Assembly: GCF_003952005.1 (NCBI RefSeq)
Contig: NZ_QXGJ01000014.1
Location: forward strand, 1 to 58,816
Length of the DNA stretch: 58,816 bases
From: Bifidobacterium callimiconis
Lineage (GTDB): Bacteria > Actinomycetota > Actinomycetes > Actinomycetales > Bifidobacteriaceae
Reading direction: 5' to 3'
Positions 34,340-42,298 of the stretch are shown here, piece by piece. The position numbers and the translations under genes were made by a program. Position 1 is the first letter of the stretch, and each line of letters begins with the position of its first letter. The notes beneath the pieces are model-generated. The model was not told the origin of the DNA. It searched no databases and saw only the letters and a program-made list of their open reading frames with translations.

Positions 34340-35233
34340 TCACCAGGTGGCGATCTCGTCGACCTTGGTGACGTGGCCGCCGAACTGGGCGCGCATGGCG
34401 GTGACCACGCGCAGGATGTCGTCGGCGCCGCCGCGCGAGGTCTGACGCTGCCACAGCGCCGCCGCGGTGGCCGGGGTGGGCACACCGAGCTCGAGCGCCG
34501 CCTCGATCATCCAGCGAGCCTCGCCGGACTCGTTCGCCACGGCCGGCACGTCCTGCAGTTCGGGATCATGCTCGGTGGCGTTGTCGAACAGGTCGAGCAG
34601 CCAGGAGGCCACCACGGAGCCCTCTCGCCACGAGTCCATGGTCCTGGCCGGGTCGTCGATGTACTCGCTCTTCATCATGGTGGCGAAGCCCTCGCCGAAC
34701 GCCTGCATCATGCCGTATTCAATGCCGTTGTGCACCATCTTGGCGAAGTGGCCGCCACCCACCGGTCCGGCGAGAACCAGGCCGTGCTCGCCTTCCGGCT
34801 TGAGCGCCTCAAGCAGCGGACGCACGTATTCGAAGGTCTCGCGCTCGCCGCCGAGCATGAGCGCGTAACCGCGTTCGGCGCCCCACACGCCGCCGGAGAC
34901 GCCGCAGTCGAGGAAGCGGATGCCCTTTTCGGCGAGCGAGGCCGCATGTTCGCGATCCTCGGTGTACTTGGAGTTGCCGCCGTCGATCACCACATCGCCC
35001 GGTTCGAGCAGGGCCTTGAGATTGTCGATGGTGGATTCGGTGGGCTTGCCGGCCGGAACCATGACCCATACGACGCGTGGCGCGTCAAGCGCGGCGACCA
35101 GCGCTTCGAGACTGTCGACGTCGCGTGCGGAATCGGGATTCATATCGAAGCCGACGACCTCGTGACCGCCGCCGCGAAGACGCTTGACCATGTTGCCGCC
35201 CATGCGGCCGAGTCCGATCATTCCGATCTGCAT
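34340..35233 (-). CDS. gnd: 6-phosphogluconate dehydrogenase, short (NAD-type) form
   Basis: A 297-aa oxidative decarboxylase making ribulose-5-phosphate from 6-phosphogluconate. The Rossmann motif GLGRMG starts at residue 7. An acidic Asp (GFDMNP) ends the second strand, which favours NAD over NADP. DGGNSKYTED, CGVSGGVWGAERG and the catalytic Lys in GGGHFAKMVHNGIEYG are present. It is the compact YqeC-like class rather than the 470-residue enzyme. It follows gntK, so the pair turns gluconate into pentose phosphate. Short repeats of the GGTTGTTCNTGAC type lie upstream (35250-35305). Confidence 0.94.
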   Translation of the reverse strand: MQIGMIGLGRMGGNMVKRLRGGGHEVVGFDMNPDSARDVDSLEALVAALDAPRVVWVMVPAGKPTESTIDNLKALLEPGDVVIDGGNSKYTEDREHAASLAEKGIRFLDCGVSGGVWGAERGYALMLGGERETFEYVRPLLEALKPEGEHGLVLAGPVGGGHFAKMVHNGIEYGMMQAFGEGFATMMKSEYIDDPARTMDSWREGSVVASWLLDLFDNATEHDPELQDVPAVANESGEARWMIEAALELGVPTPATAAALWQRQTSRGGADDILRVVTAMRAQFGGHVTKVDEIATW

Positions 35234-35398
35234 GATGTTCTTCTTTCCGATGGTTGTTCTTGACTGTGATTGTTCTATTCCTGACCACGGTTGTTCCTGA
35301 CCGCGGTTACTGCCGGATTCTCATTGAAAGCTTTGTTGACGGCCCGAGCAGCCGTCACCGACGACGACAGCGACGACATGACGACACGACGTAGGCCA

Positions 35399-35447
35399 TA
35401 GTGTGATCACACCAACGGGCCGCCAACACCATAGTGCGATCACACTA
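35399..35447. promoter_or_regulatory. Pair of GTGNGATCACAC palindromes between gntK and gnd
   Basis: TAGTGTGATCACACCA (35399-35414) and TAGTGCGATCACACTA (35432-35447) are near-perfect palindromes 33 bp apart. The second overlaps the gntK stop. They look like paired operators controlling gnd, or RNA hairpins. Confidence 0.6.
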
Positions 35448-35978
35448 GCGAGCCATCAGCGCGCGCTCCTCCTTGGCGGCGTGCGCCCTCACCGCGGCGA
35501 CGGCCCGCTCGATCATCTCCTCCATATCCCCCTCGACGGAGATCGCGATGCCGGGCTCGTCCGGCTGCAGCGGTTCGAGTGCGGCGAACTGGCTGGGCAG
35601 CAGCGCCGGCGGCATGAAGTGCCCCTTGCGCGCGGCGATGCGCTCGCCGATCAGCGATTCGCTGCCGGCCATGTGCACAAAGAACACGGGGACACCCTCG
35701 CGCAGCACGTCACGGTAGGACCGCTTGAGCGCCGAACAGGAGACGACGGTGGACTCGCCCTTCGCGTCATGGTCGCGCATCCACTCGTTGATCAGACGCA
35801 GCCACGGCCAGCGGTCCTCGTCGGTCAGCGGGATGCCCGCCGCCATCTTGTCGACGTTGGACTGCGGATGAAGATCGTCGCCCTCGGCCATCACGTAGCC
35901 GAGTCGGTCTCGGATGGCCTCGGCCACGGTGGATTTGCCGCATCCGGCGACTCCCATGACCACCACATGCACGTTCAT
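35445..35978 (-). CDS. gntK: Gluconokinase
   Basis: A 177-aa P-loop kinase that phosphorylates gluconate to 6-phosphogluconate. Walker A is GVAGCGKST (residues 9-17). The family segments EGDDLHPQSNVDKMAAGIPLTD, VVSCSALKRSYRDVLR and RKGHFMPPALLPSQFAALE are all present. Length is standard for the GntK/IdnK class. AAAGGAGC precedes the ATG. The promoter at 36021-36050 is nearly consensus and overlaps an inverted repeat that the divergent GntR-type regulator probably binds. Confidence 0.96.
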   Translation of the reverse strand: MNVHVVVMGVAGCGKSTVAEAIRDRLGYVMAEGDDLHPQSNVDKMAAGIPLTDEDRWPWLRLINEWMRDHDAKGESTVVSCSALKRSYRDVLREGVPVFFVHMAGSESLIGERIAARKGHFMPPALLPSQFAALEPLQPDEPGIAISVEGDMEEMIERAVAAVRAHAAKEERALMAR

Positions 35979-36016
35979 TGTCTGCTCCTTTGCCTGATCG
36001 ATGCGCCGTTGTTAAT

Positions 36017-36050
36017 GATTACTATAGTCGTATTAAATAATCTTTGTCAA
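36017..36050 (-). promoter_or_regulatory. gntK promoter overlapping an inverted repeat
   Basis: On the minus strand, TTGACA (36045-36050), 18 bp, TATAGT (36021-36026). GATTA-N16-TAATC (36017-36042) spans the -10 and the spacer, a good place for repression by the divergent GntR/FadR protein. Confidence 0.75.
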
Positions 36051-36079
36051 TTCAAAAAGAGTACTTTTAAAGAAAAATT

Positions 36080-36988
36080 GTGATCAACACGATGGAATCG
36101 CATTCCATACGCGGAATTGGTAGTCTTTTTCCTATGACAGATACGTCGAAATCACCGGCAGCATCGCCGTCACCGATCACGCCGGCATCACGAACGACGT
36201 CGGCATCAACGTCAGTGCCAACGACGACATCGTCGACAACAGCACCAACACCAGCGTCACGACCCTCATCACGAGGATCATCGACCGGCTCCGCAGCCGC
36301 CGACGGCAAGCTCATGCATCTGCCCATCGCCGACCAGCTGGCCCTCGACATCCTCGACGGACACTGGCCTGTGGACGGCAACATCACGCTGGAGGATATT
36401 CAGAACCGGTTCGGCGTATCCCGCACGGTGGCGCGCGACGCCGCACGCTATCTCGAGGCGACCCACGCGGTGACGATCCGCCGACGCGTGGGACTCGTGG
36501 CGCAAAGCCCCGCCACATGGGCCGCGCTCAACCCGCAGGTCATCCAGTGGAAGCTGCACTCCAGTCAGCGCAAGCAGGAACTCATGTCGCTCACCGAACT
36601 GCGCCTCGCCATCGAACCGGCGGCCGCGGCCGGCGCCGCCACCCGCGCATCGCTCGACGTTCGCGCCAAAATGCCGGTACTCGCCATGGAAATGCGCAAA
36701 CACGGCGAGGCCGGCGATCTCGAACCGTTCCACGAACTCGACATCGAGTTCCACTCCACCCTGCTGCGCAACAGCGGCAACGAACTGTTCGCCTCGCTCG
36801 CACCGATCGTGGCGACCATCCTGCGCGGGCGCGTGGAGATCAACATGTATCCGAGCAGACCGTCACCGAGTGCACTGGCCGCGCACGACGAGGTGGCCGA
36901 CGCCGTGTGGAAGGGCGACGCCGAACGCGCCCGCAAGGGCATGCACGACATCGTCGACGAAGTCAGCACCGTCATCGCCGCACGGTAG
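36080..36988 (+). CDS. GntR/FadR-family regulator of the gluconate kinase unit
   Basis: Up to 302 aa. A Ser/Thr/Pro-rich disordered N terminus of about 70 residues precedes a winged helix (EDIQNRFGVSRTVARDAARYLEATHAV) and an FCD effector domain (LTELRLAIEPAAAAGAA, FHELDIEFHSTLLRNSGN, AHDEVADAVWKGD). It lies divergent from gntK, so it probably represses gntK-gnd and senses gluconate or 6-phosphogluconate. The start is uncertain: GTG 36080, ATG 36092 and ATG 36134 all lack a good ribosome site. A 77-bp hairpin follows the stop. Confidence 0.88.
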   Translation: MINTMESHSIRGIGSLFPMTDTSKSPAASPSPITPASRTTSASTSVPTTTSSTTAPTPASRPSSRGSSTGSAAADGKLMHLPIADQLALDILDGHWPVDGNITLEDIQNRFGVSRTVARDAARYLEATHAVTIRRRVGLVAQSPATWAALNPQVIQWKLHSSQRKQELMSLTELRLAIEPAAAAGAATRASLDVRAKMPVLAMEMRKHGEAGDLEPFHELDIEFHSTLLRNSGNELFASLAPIVATILRGRVEINMYPSRPSPSALAAHDEVADAVWKGDAERARKGMHDIVDEVSTVIAAR

Positions 36989-37028
36989 GCAGGCCGGTCG
37001 GCGCCGCGGCAGGCGGTCGCACAATGAA

Positions 37029-37105
37029 AAATCCGTGATTCACAGCGCTTTTCGGAAGTTTTCCGTAATGGAAGACTTCCGTTTGACGCTGCGAATCACG
37101 GATTT
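37029..37105. terminator. Long hairpin between convergent gntR-type gene and luxS
   Basis: AAATCCGTGATTC-A-CAGCG pairs with CGCTG-C-GAATCACGGATTT, and an inner GGAAGT/ACTTCC stem continues it. The A-rich and T-rich outer ends suit termination in both directions. Confidence 0.82.
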
Positions 37106-37134
37106 CGCCTATTTCCGAACGACGATTCCTGCGC

Positions 37135-37629
37135 TCAGACGATCTTGCGCTCGAACGGGTCGGAGCTGATGCCCTTGGCCAGGATGTCCTTGCACCATTC
37201 CTTGGCCGTGAACAGGCTGTGGTCGCGGTAGTTGCCGCAGCTTTCGATCGTGGTGGCCGGCACGTCGTCCCACGTGGCCTTGTAGGCGATGAACTCGAGC
37301 GACTCCTTGAGCGCCTTCGCCACGTCCTCGGTGGAGTGCTCGCCCCACGTGAGCAGATGGAAGCCGGTGCGGCAGCCGAACGGCGAGCAGTCGATGTAGC
37401 CCGGGATGCGTTCGCGCAGCAGCACGGCGATGGTGTGCTCGATGGTGTGCAGACCGCCGGTCGGAATGGCGTTCTCGTTCGGTTGCACCAGACGCAGGTC
37501 GTAGTTGGAGATCACATCGCCGTGGGGGCCGGTCTCCGTGTCGATGTAGCGCACGTACGGCGCCTTGACCTTGGTGTGATCCAACTGGAAGCTTTCGACG
37601 ACCGGCTTCTCGGACTTCTCGTCTGCCAT
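37135..37629 (-). CDS. luxS: S-ribosylhomocysteine lyase
   Basis: A 164-aa metalloenzyme that splits S-ribosylhomocysteine to homocysteine and DPD, the autoinducer-2 precursor. HTIEH supplies H61, E64 and H65, the later Cys in ESCGNYRDH (C131) completes the metal site, and Cys86 in SPFGCRTGF is the expected catalytic thiol. Length is standard. AAAGGAG precedes the ATG. The promoter at 37694-37722 reads TTGACT-N17-CACAGT. Homocysteine from this enzyme can feed the CBS-type enzyme at 49090. Confidence 0.97.
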   Translation of the reverse strand: MADEKSEKPVVESFQLDHTKVKAPYVRYIDTETGPHGDVISNYDLRLVQPNENAIPTGGLHTIEHTIAVLLRERIPGYIDCSPFGCRTGFHLLTWGEHSTEDVAKALKESLEFIAYKATWDDVPATTIESCGNYRDHSLFTAKEWCKDILAKGISSDPFERKIV

Positions 37630-37693
37630 GATGACTCCTTTTTATTCGATTTCCGTTAGTCCCGTTGGGCGGAATATACGAAACCCATCCCCT

Positions 37694-37722
37694 ACTGTGG
37701 TCCGCCGCGGCCGCCAAGTCAA
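37694..37722 (-). promoter_or_regulatory. luxS promoter
   Basis: On the minus strand, TTGACT (37717-37722) and CACAGT (37694-37699) are spaced 17 bp. No riboswitch-like fold is evident in the 60-70 nt leader. Confidence 0.5.
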
Positions 37723-37859
37723 CCACCTCGTCATGCATGTCGGTTATCGACGGCTATAGTCGCCCGCGACCGACCGGATCGCAACCGCCGGGACCGCTCG
37801 TGGCACCGTCGGCCTGAACTGGACAATCAGCCTGTTCAGACCGCGGACAGACCGGACAG

Positions 37860-38462
37860 TCAACGATCGTGACGCTGGTAGGCGAGACGTTCGGCGTCGC
37901 CCTCGCGGTTCACGAGTTCGATCACTCCGCAGCGGGTGAATCCGCTGGACTCCAGCACGTGCTGCATGGCGTGATTGTTGCGGTGCGTGTCCATGCGCAC
38001 GTTGCCGTAGCGCGCGACGGCCCAGTCCAGACAGCCGCGGCCGGCGTGCGGACCGAGACCGGAGGCGGCCACGCGATGCACGGCCATATAGTCGTCGTCA
38101 TCCAGCCATGCGCCGTCGATCGTCGCATACGATGGGTCCGGTCCGGGGCACAGCACGAACACGGCGAGCACGCGTTCGGCACCGCCCGCCGAGTCGACAG
38201 CTGCCGCATCAGCACCGCCGACCGCATCAGATGTGCTGGCGGACGCCCCGTCGCCACACTCTCCCGCGTGATCAATCAGCAAACGAGCGCGTCCCTCCTC
38301 GATATCGTTGCGAACCGTGGAATCGAGCGGGAACCGGTCGGCCCACTGCGTGGGATTGCCGTTCGCCGCCATGAGCTCGCGGGCGCGCGCATACATCGCG
38401 CGGATCGTATCGAAATCATCCATCGTCGCTACACGCACACTGCGTTCGTCATTTCCGGCCAT
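37860..38462 (-). CDS. GNAT-family N-acetyltransferase
   Basis: A predicted acetyl-CoA-dependent acyltransferase of 200 aa. RVATMDDFDTIRAMYARARELMAA is the opening strand-helix. VLAVFVLCPGPDPSYATIDGAW forms the central strands, and ASGLGPHAGRGCLDWAVAR is the acetyl-CoA-binding region, where the usual Q/RxxGxG/A is altered to GPHAGRG. The late MDTHRNNHAMQHVLESSGFTRCG is diagnostic of the fold. A Gly/Ala/Asp-rich insert of about 30 residues interrupts the middle. AAGGAGG before ATG 38462 decides the start; the frame upstream runs into a repeat. The substrate is unknown. Confidence 0.88.
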   Translation of the reverse strand: MAGNDERSVRVATMDDFDTIRAMYARARELMAANGNPTQWADRFPLDSTVRNDIEEGRARLLIDHAGECGDGASASTSDAVGGADAAAVDSAGGAERVLAVFVLCPGPDPSYATIDGAWLDDDDYMAVHRVAASGLGPHAGRGCLDWAVARYGNVRMDTHRNNHAMQHVLESSGFTRCGVIELVNREGDAERLAYQRHDR

Positions 38463-38509
38463 ATAGCCTCCTTCATCCCGACTCATATCGAATAGCCTAT
38501 CCCCTTCGT

Positions 38510-38963
38510 TCTCCCTCCCGGGGAGGGAGATGTCGGGGCGCATGCCGCGACAGAGGGAGGGAACACGAGCGGAAAGCCCGCAAGCCCTCCCTCAGACCGG
38601 CTACGCCAGCCAGCTCCCTCCCAAGGAGGGAGCACGACGATATCGGGGTTCTCCCTCCCGGGGAGGGAGATGTCGTGGCACATGCCGCGACAGAGGGAGG
38701 GATGAGAAACATAAAGTCACTTTGAACCCCAACGCCATGTAAGCCCTCCCTCAGTCACGCTACGCGTGACAGCTCCCTCCCACGGAGGGAGCACGAAGAT
38801 ATGGAGTGTTCTCCCTCCTCGGGAGGGAGATGTCGGGGCGAACGCCACGACAGAGGGAGGGGAATAAGCAACAAGGCCACTTGAAACTCACAGCCCGCAA
38901 GCCCTCCCTCAGACCGGCTACGCCGGCCAGCTCCCTCCCAAGGAGGGAGCACGAAGATATCGG
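38510..38963. repeat. Array of three composite palindromic repeats, left of recQ
   Basis: Three copies of a B module (CTCCCTCCNGGGAGGGAGATGTCGGGGCG type: 38510, 38650, 38810) alternate with three A modules (CCCTCCCTCAG...GGAGGGAGCACGA type: 38584, 38743, 38900). The spacers inside the last two units recur in the array at 40951. Confidence 0.92.
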
Positions 38964-39000
38964 GAGTCCCCCGGGAAGGAGCACGAGGATACGGGTGACC

Positions 39001-40932
39001 TCACTCCCCCGCTTCGAAATCGCGGATCACGGCGAGGAAGCGCTCGCCGTACTGGTCGAGCTTCTTCTGGCCGACGCCGTTGACCTCGAGGAAGTCGTCA
39101 TCAGTGTGTGGACGGCGCACGCACATGTCGCGCAGCGTCTTGTCGCCGAACACGATGTACGGCGGCACGCCTGCCGCCCGCGCGATCTCCGTGCGCAGCT
39201 CACGTAGCCGCACGAACAGGTCGGCGTCGTCACCGTCGAGTTCGGCGGGCACCGAACCGCGCGAACGCCTCGAGCCCGCGGCGCCCGAACCACTTCCGGA
39301 TCCGCCGTACGTTGCACCACCATCACCGCCGTCTGCGCCATCATCGGCAGCCGGCCGGCTCACCTGCTTGATCGTCATGGTGAAGTCCGGCGCCACGGTC
39401 TCGGCCGCACGCGGTCCAAAGACCACCACCGCATACTTGCCCTCCGCCACGGCCAGGTAGCCGTCGGATGTCATCTGCGAGATCACATCACGGACGCGCG
39501 CGGCGGGCACGTCACGCAGCATGCCGTAGGTCGGCACGGAATCAAGATGCCGCCAGTCGTGCATCTCCTGGGCGTCGGATCCGCGCAGCACCTGTACGAT
39601 TTTGCCGGCGCCGAGACGCTGATTCACGTCGTGCACGCATCGGCTCACGGCACGCGCGATGTCGGTCACGTCGATCGTCTCGAACTCGCCGTCGCAGTTG
39701 GAGCAGCCGGAGCACTTCACCGTACCGGTCTCGCCGAAGTACGACGTGATGTACTGGTGCAGACAGCTGGTGGTGCGGCAGTAGCCGATCATGCCGTCGA
39801 GCAGCACGCGGTGGCGGTTACGCACGGCCTGCGCCTCCTCGTCGGTGAGACGTTCGTTGCCGTTCTCCATTTCGATAAACCGGCGTCGGGTGGCGATGTC
39901 GCCGTCGCTCCACAGCAGCGTGCAGCGCGATGCCAATCCGTCTCGTCCAGCGCGCCCGGCCTCCTGATAGTAGGCCTCGATGCTGTCGGGCATGTTGTGG
40001 TGGATCACGTAGCGCACGTTGGATTTGTCGATGCCCATGCCGAACGCGTTGGTGGCCACCACCACGGGCGCCTCGTCGTTGACGAACGCGCGCTGGGCGG
40101 CGTGGCGATCCTCGGGCGGCATGCCGGCGTGGTAGCAGACGGCCTTGGCGCCGTGCGCGCGCAAATCGGCGGCGAGCGATTCGGTCTCCTTGCGGGTGGC
40201 GCAGTAGATGATGCCGGATTCGTCGGGGCGGGCGGTCACGTAGCGTTCGATCCACTGGCGTTTGACGGTGGGCACGGCCTTAATCACGTCGAAGTACAGG
40301 TTGGTGCGGTCGAATCCGGTGACGCTGATCTGCGGGTCGTGGAGGCCCACGAGGTTCACGATGTCGCGGCGCACGCGTTCGGTGGCGGTGGCGGTGAACG
40401 CGGCGACGACAGGCCGGTCGGGCAGTCGGTTCAGGAAGTCGCCGATGCCGAGATAGGCGGGGCGGAAGTCCTGACCCCATTGGGATACGCAGTGCGCCTC
40501 GTCGATGGCGACGAGCGCGATGTCGAGCGAGGACGCGAATTCGACGAACCGTTGGGTGTCGAGTCGTTCGGGGGCCACGTACATGACCTTGCAGCGGCCG
40601 GATCGGGCTTCGGCGAGCGCGAGCGACTGTTCCTCGGGGGTCTGCGTGGAGTTGACGCAGACGGCGTGGATGCCGTTGCCTTCGAGGCCGGCGACCTGGT
40701 CGGCCATGAGCGAGACGAGTGGGGAGATGACGATGGTGACGCCGTGCATGAGGACGGCGGGGATCTGATAGCAGATGGATTTGCCGGCGCCGGTGGGCAT
40801 GACGCCGAGCGCATCACGGCCCTGCAGGATCGCGTCGATCAGCGGCTCCTGACCGGGGCGGAACCCGTCGTAGCCGAAGTATTGCCTGAGCGCGGCCCGC
40901 GCATCGTTCATGTCTGCCATGATTCCGACCAT
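39001..40932 (-). CDS. recQ: ATP-dependent DNA helicase RecQ
   Basis: A 643-aa 3'-5' helicase for recombination and fork repair. Walker A is MPTGAGKS (K51), and motif II is AIDEAHCVSQWGQDFRPAY. The aromatic-rich loop, motif VI QEAGRAGRDG and the zinc cysteines in CRTTSCLHQY and CSGCSNC are present. The HRDC domain occupies the last 70 residues (LRELRTEIARAAGVPPYIVF...). A Gly/Ser/Ala-rich linker precedes HRDC. ATG 40932 has AAGGAG 10 bases upstream; ATG 40920 is an alternative. Closely similar repeat arrays lie within 40 bp on both sides. Confidence 0.96.
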   Translation of the reverse strand: MVGIMADMNDARAALRQYFGYDGFRPGQEPLIDAILQGRDALGVMPTGAGKSICYQIPAVLMHGVTIVISPLVSLMADQVAGLEGNGIHAVCVNSTQTPEEQSLALAEARSGRCKVMYVAPERLDTQRFVEFASSLDIALVAIDEAHCVSQWGQDFRPAYLGIGDFLNRLPDRPVVAAFTATATERVRRDIVNLVGLHDPQISVTGFDRTNLYFDVIKAVPTVKRQWIERYVTARPDESGIIYCATRKETESLAADLRAHGAKAVCYHAGMPPEDRHAAQRAFVNDEAPVVVATNAFGMGIDKSNVRYVIHHNMPDSIEAYYQEAGRAGRDGLASRCTLLWSDGDIATRRRFIEMENGNERLTDEEAQAVRNRHRVLLDGMIGYCRTTSCLHQYITSYFGETGTVKCSGCSNCDGEFETIDVTDIARAVSRCVHDVNQRLGAGKIVQVLRGSDAQEMHDWRHLDSVPTYGMLRDVPAARVRDVISQMTSDGYLAVAEGKYAVVVFGPRAAETVAPDFTMTIKQVSRPAADDGADGGDGGATYGGSGSGSGAAGSRRSRGSVPAELDGDDADLFVRLRELRTEIARAAGVPPYIVFGDKTLRDMCVRRPHTDDDFLEVNGVGQKKLDQYGERFLAVIRDFEAGE

Positions 40933-40950
40933 AGCACCGACACTCCTTCG

Positions 40951-41263
40951 TTCTCCCTCCTGGGGAGGGAGATGTCGGGGCGCATGCCGCGACAGAGGGA
41001 GGGATGAGAAGCACGAAGCCGCTTTGAACCACAACGCCATGTAAGCCCTCCCTCAGTCGACCTGCGGCCGACAGCTCCCTCCCTCGGAGGGAGCACGAAG
41101 ATCAACCGGGTTCTCCCTCCTTGGGAGGGAGATGTCGGGGCGGACGCCACGACAGAGGGAGGGAACACAAGCAGAAAGACCAATTGAAACTCACAGCCCA
41201 CAAGCCCTCCCTCAGTCACGCTACGCGTGACAGCTCCCTCCCTCGGAGGGAGCACGAAGATGC
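40951..41263. repeat. Array of two composite palindromic repeats, right of recQ
   Basis: B-A-B-A order (40951, 41044, 41111, 41203) in the same orientation as the left array. Unit spacers such as CTTTGAACCNCAACGCCATG and TTGAAACTCACAGCC match units two and three of the left array in order. Confidence 0.92.
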
Positions 41264-41367
41264 GTGGGGCACGAAATGAACGCCATATCCGCGTATTGGC
41301 GTCGGGAAAATCGCAGAACTGCAATATAGCGGAATCGGAGCCGCGGAATTGCAACGCCCCTGAAAGG

Positions 41368-42081
41368 CTACTTTGCAGTTCTGCGATTTTTTCCAGCGGT
41401 CTCGCCCTCCTCCGGCCCTTTCTGGGCGAGGGAAAGGTTCCGGCGCAGGGATTCGGGGCCGGCGGCTCGGGTGGTGGAGGCGAGGATGGCCGCCACGAAC
41501 TCGATCGGCTCCCTGCGCCCGCCGGCGAACCAGTTGCGCACCACGTTCATGATGCCGCCCATGATGTAGTCGAACTGGTAGTCGCGAATCATCTCGGCAC
41601 GCCTGAGCTCCGCGTCCCCAAGCCTCTCCCCCGTGCTCTCCACGGCCTGCGAGACCGGATCGACCACCCGATTGCACACGTCGCGGATGTCGTCGGCGAG
41701 CCGGTTGAACAGCACCTCCCCCGCAGATGACACCATCACGGAGAACACCTGCTCGTGCTCGTCCACATAGGTGAGGATGTCGGTGGCGAGCGGTAGGAAG
41801 TCGCCGGCGATGATCTGATCGGCGTGGGTCTCGATGCGCGATCGGCAGGAGACCGTCACCTCGTCCATGACGGTGTCGAGCAGGGCGCGCACGTTGCCGT
41901 AGTGCGAGTAGAAGGTCACGCGGTTCACGTCGGCACGTTCGGTGAGCTCGGTCACGGTGATGCGATCGACGGGCTTGCTCTTCATGAGCTCGAGCAGCGC
42001 CTCGGTGAGCCGGGTGCGGGTGCGGCGCACCCGACGGTCCTCGGTCGCGCCATTCTCCGACGAACGACGATGTTCCGTCAT
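41368..42081 (-). CDS. TetR/AcrR-family regulator
   Basis: A 237-aa repressor. The N-terminal helix-turn-helix occupies about residues 38-62 (VDRITVTELTERADVNRVTFYSHYGN), followed by the family's LLDTVMDEV helix and an all-helical ligand domain. It is divergent from the two YhgE-type genes and most likely controls them through the CTACA/TGTAG repeats in the shared promoter region. ATG 42081 is chosen because the product then starts close to the DNA-binding domain; the frame is open to 42147. The ligand is unknown. Confidence 0.92.
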   Translation of the reverse strand: MTEHRRSSENGATEDRRVRRTRTRLTEALLELMKSKPVDRITVTELTERADVNRVTFYSHYGNVRALLDTVMDEVTVSCRSRIETHADQIIAGDFLPLATDILTYVDEHEQVFSVMVSSAGEVLFNRLADDIRDVCNRVVDPVSQAVESTGERLGDAELRRAEMIRDYQFDYIMGGIMNVVRNWFAGGRREPIEFVAAILASTTRAAGPESLRRNLSLAQKGPEEGETAGKNRRTAK

Positions 42082-42160
42082 ACTTGTTCTCGCTTTCCTC
42101 TGATCGACGACATCACGTCTTCTCAACGACATCGTGCTACCATACACGCTTGTTCATTAA

Positions 42161-42197
42161 ACTACAGTTGTAGTATAACGTATATCTGTAGTAAAAC
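42161..42197. promoter_or_regulatory. TetR-type operator region upstream of the YhgE pair
   Basis: ACTACAGTTGTAGT (42161-42174) is a palindrome but for its centre, and CTGTAGT recurs at 42186. A TTGTAG (42168) and TAAAAC (42192) with 18 bp spacing may be the promoter of the downstream pair. Confidence 0.6.
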
Positions 42198-42298
42198 TAA
42201 CATGTGTTGACAATATCGTCGATCAGCGATCAGCGCATCGTTGACCGACGGCACCACCGACACCACCGATCCATTTCCGAGAACGGCATGAGGACGGC

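Noticed and set aside
38497..38984. Several frames encoding SLPGRE, LLGREL and SPGGRT peptides
   Set aside because: These are translations of the repeated palindromic elements and recur wherever the element does.
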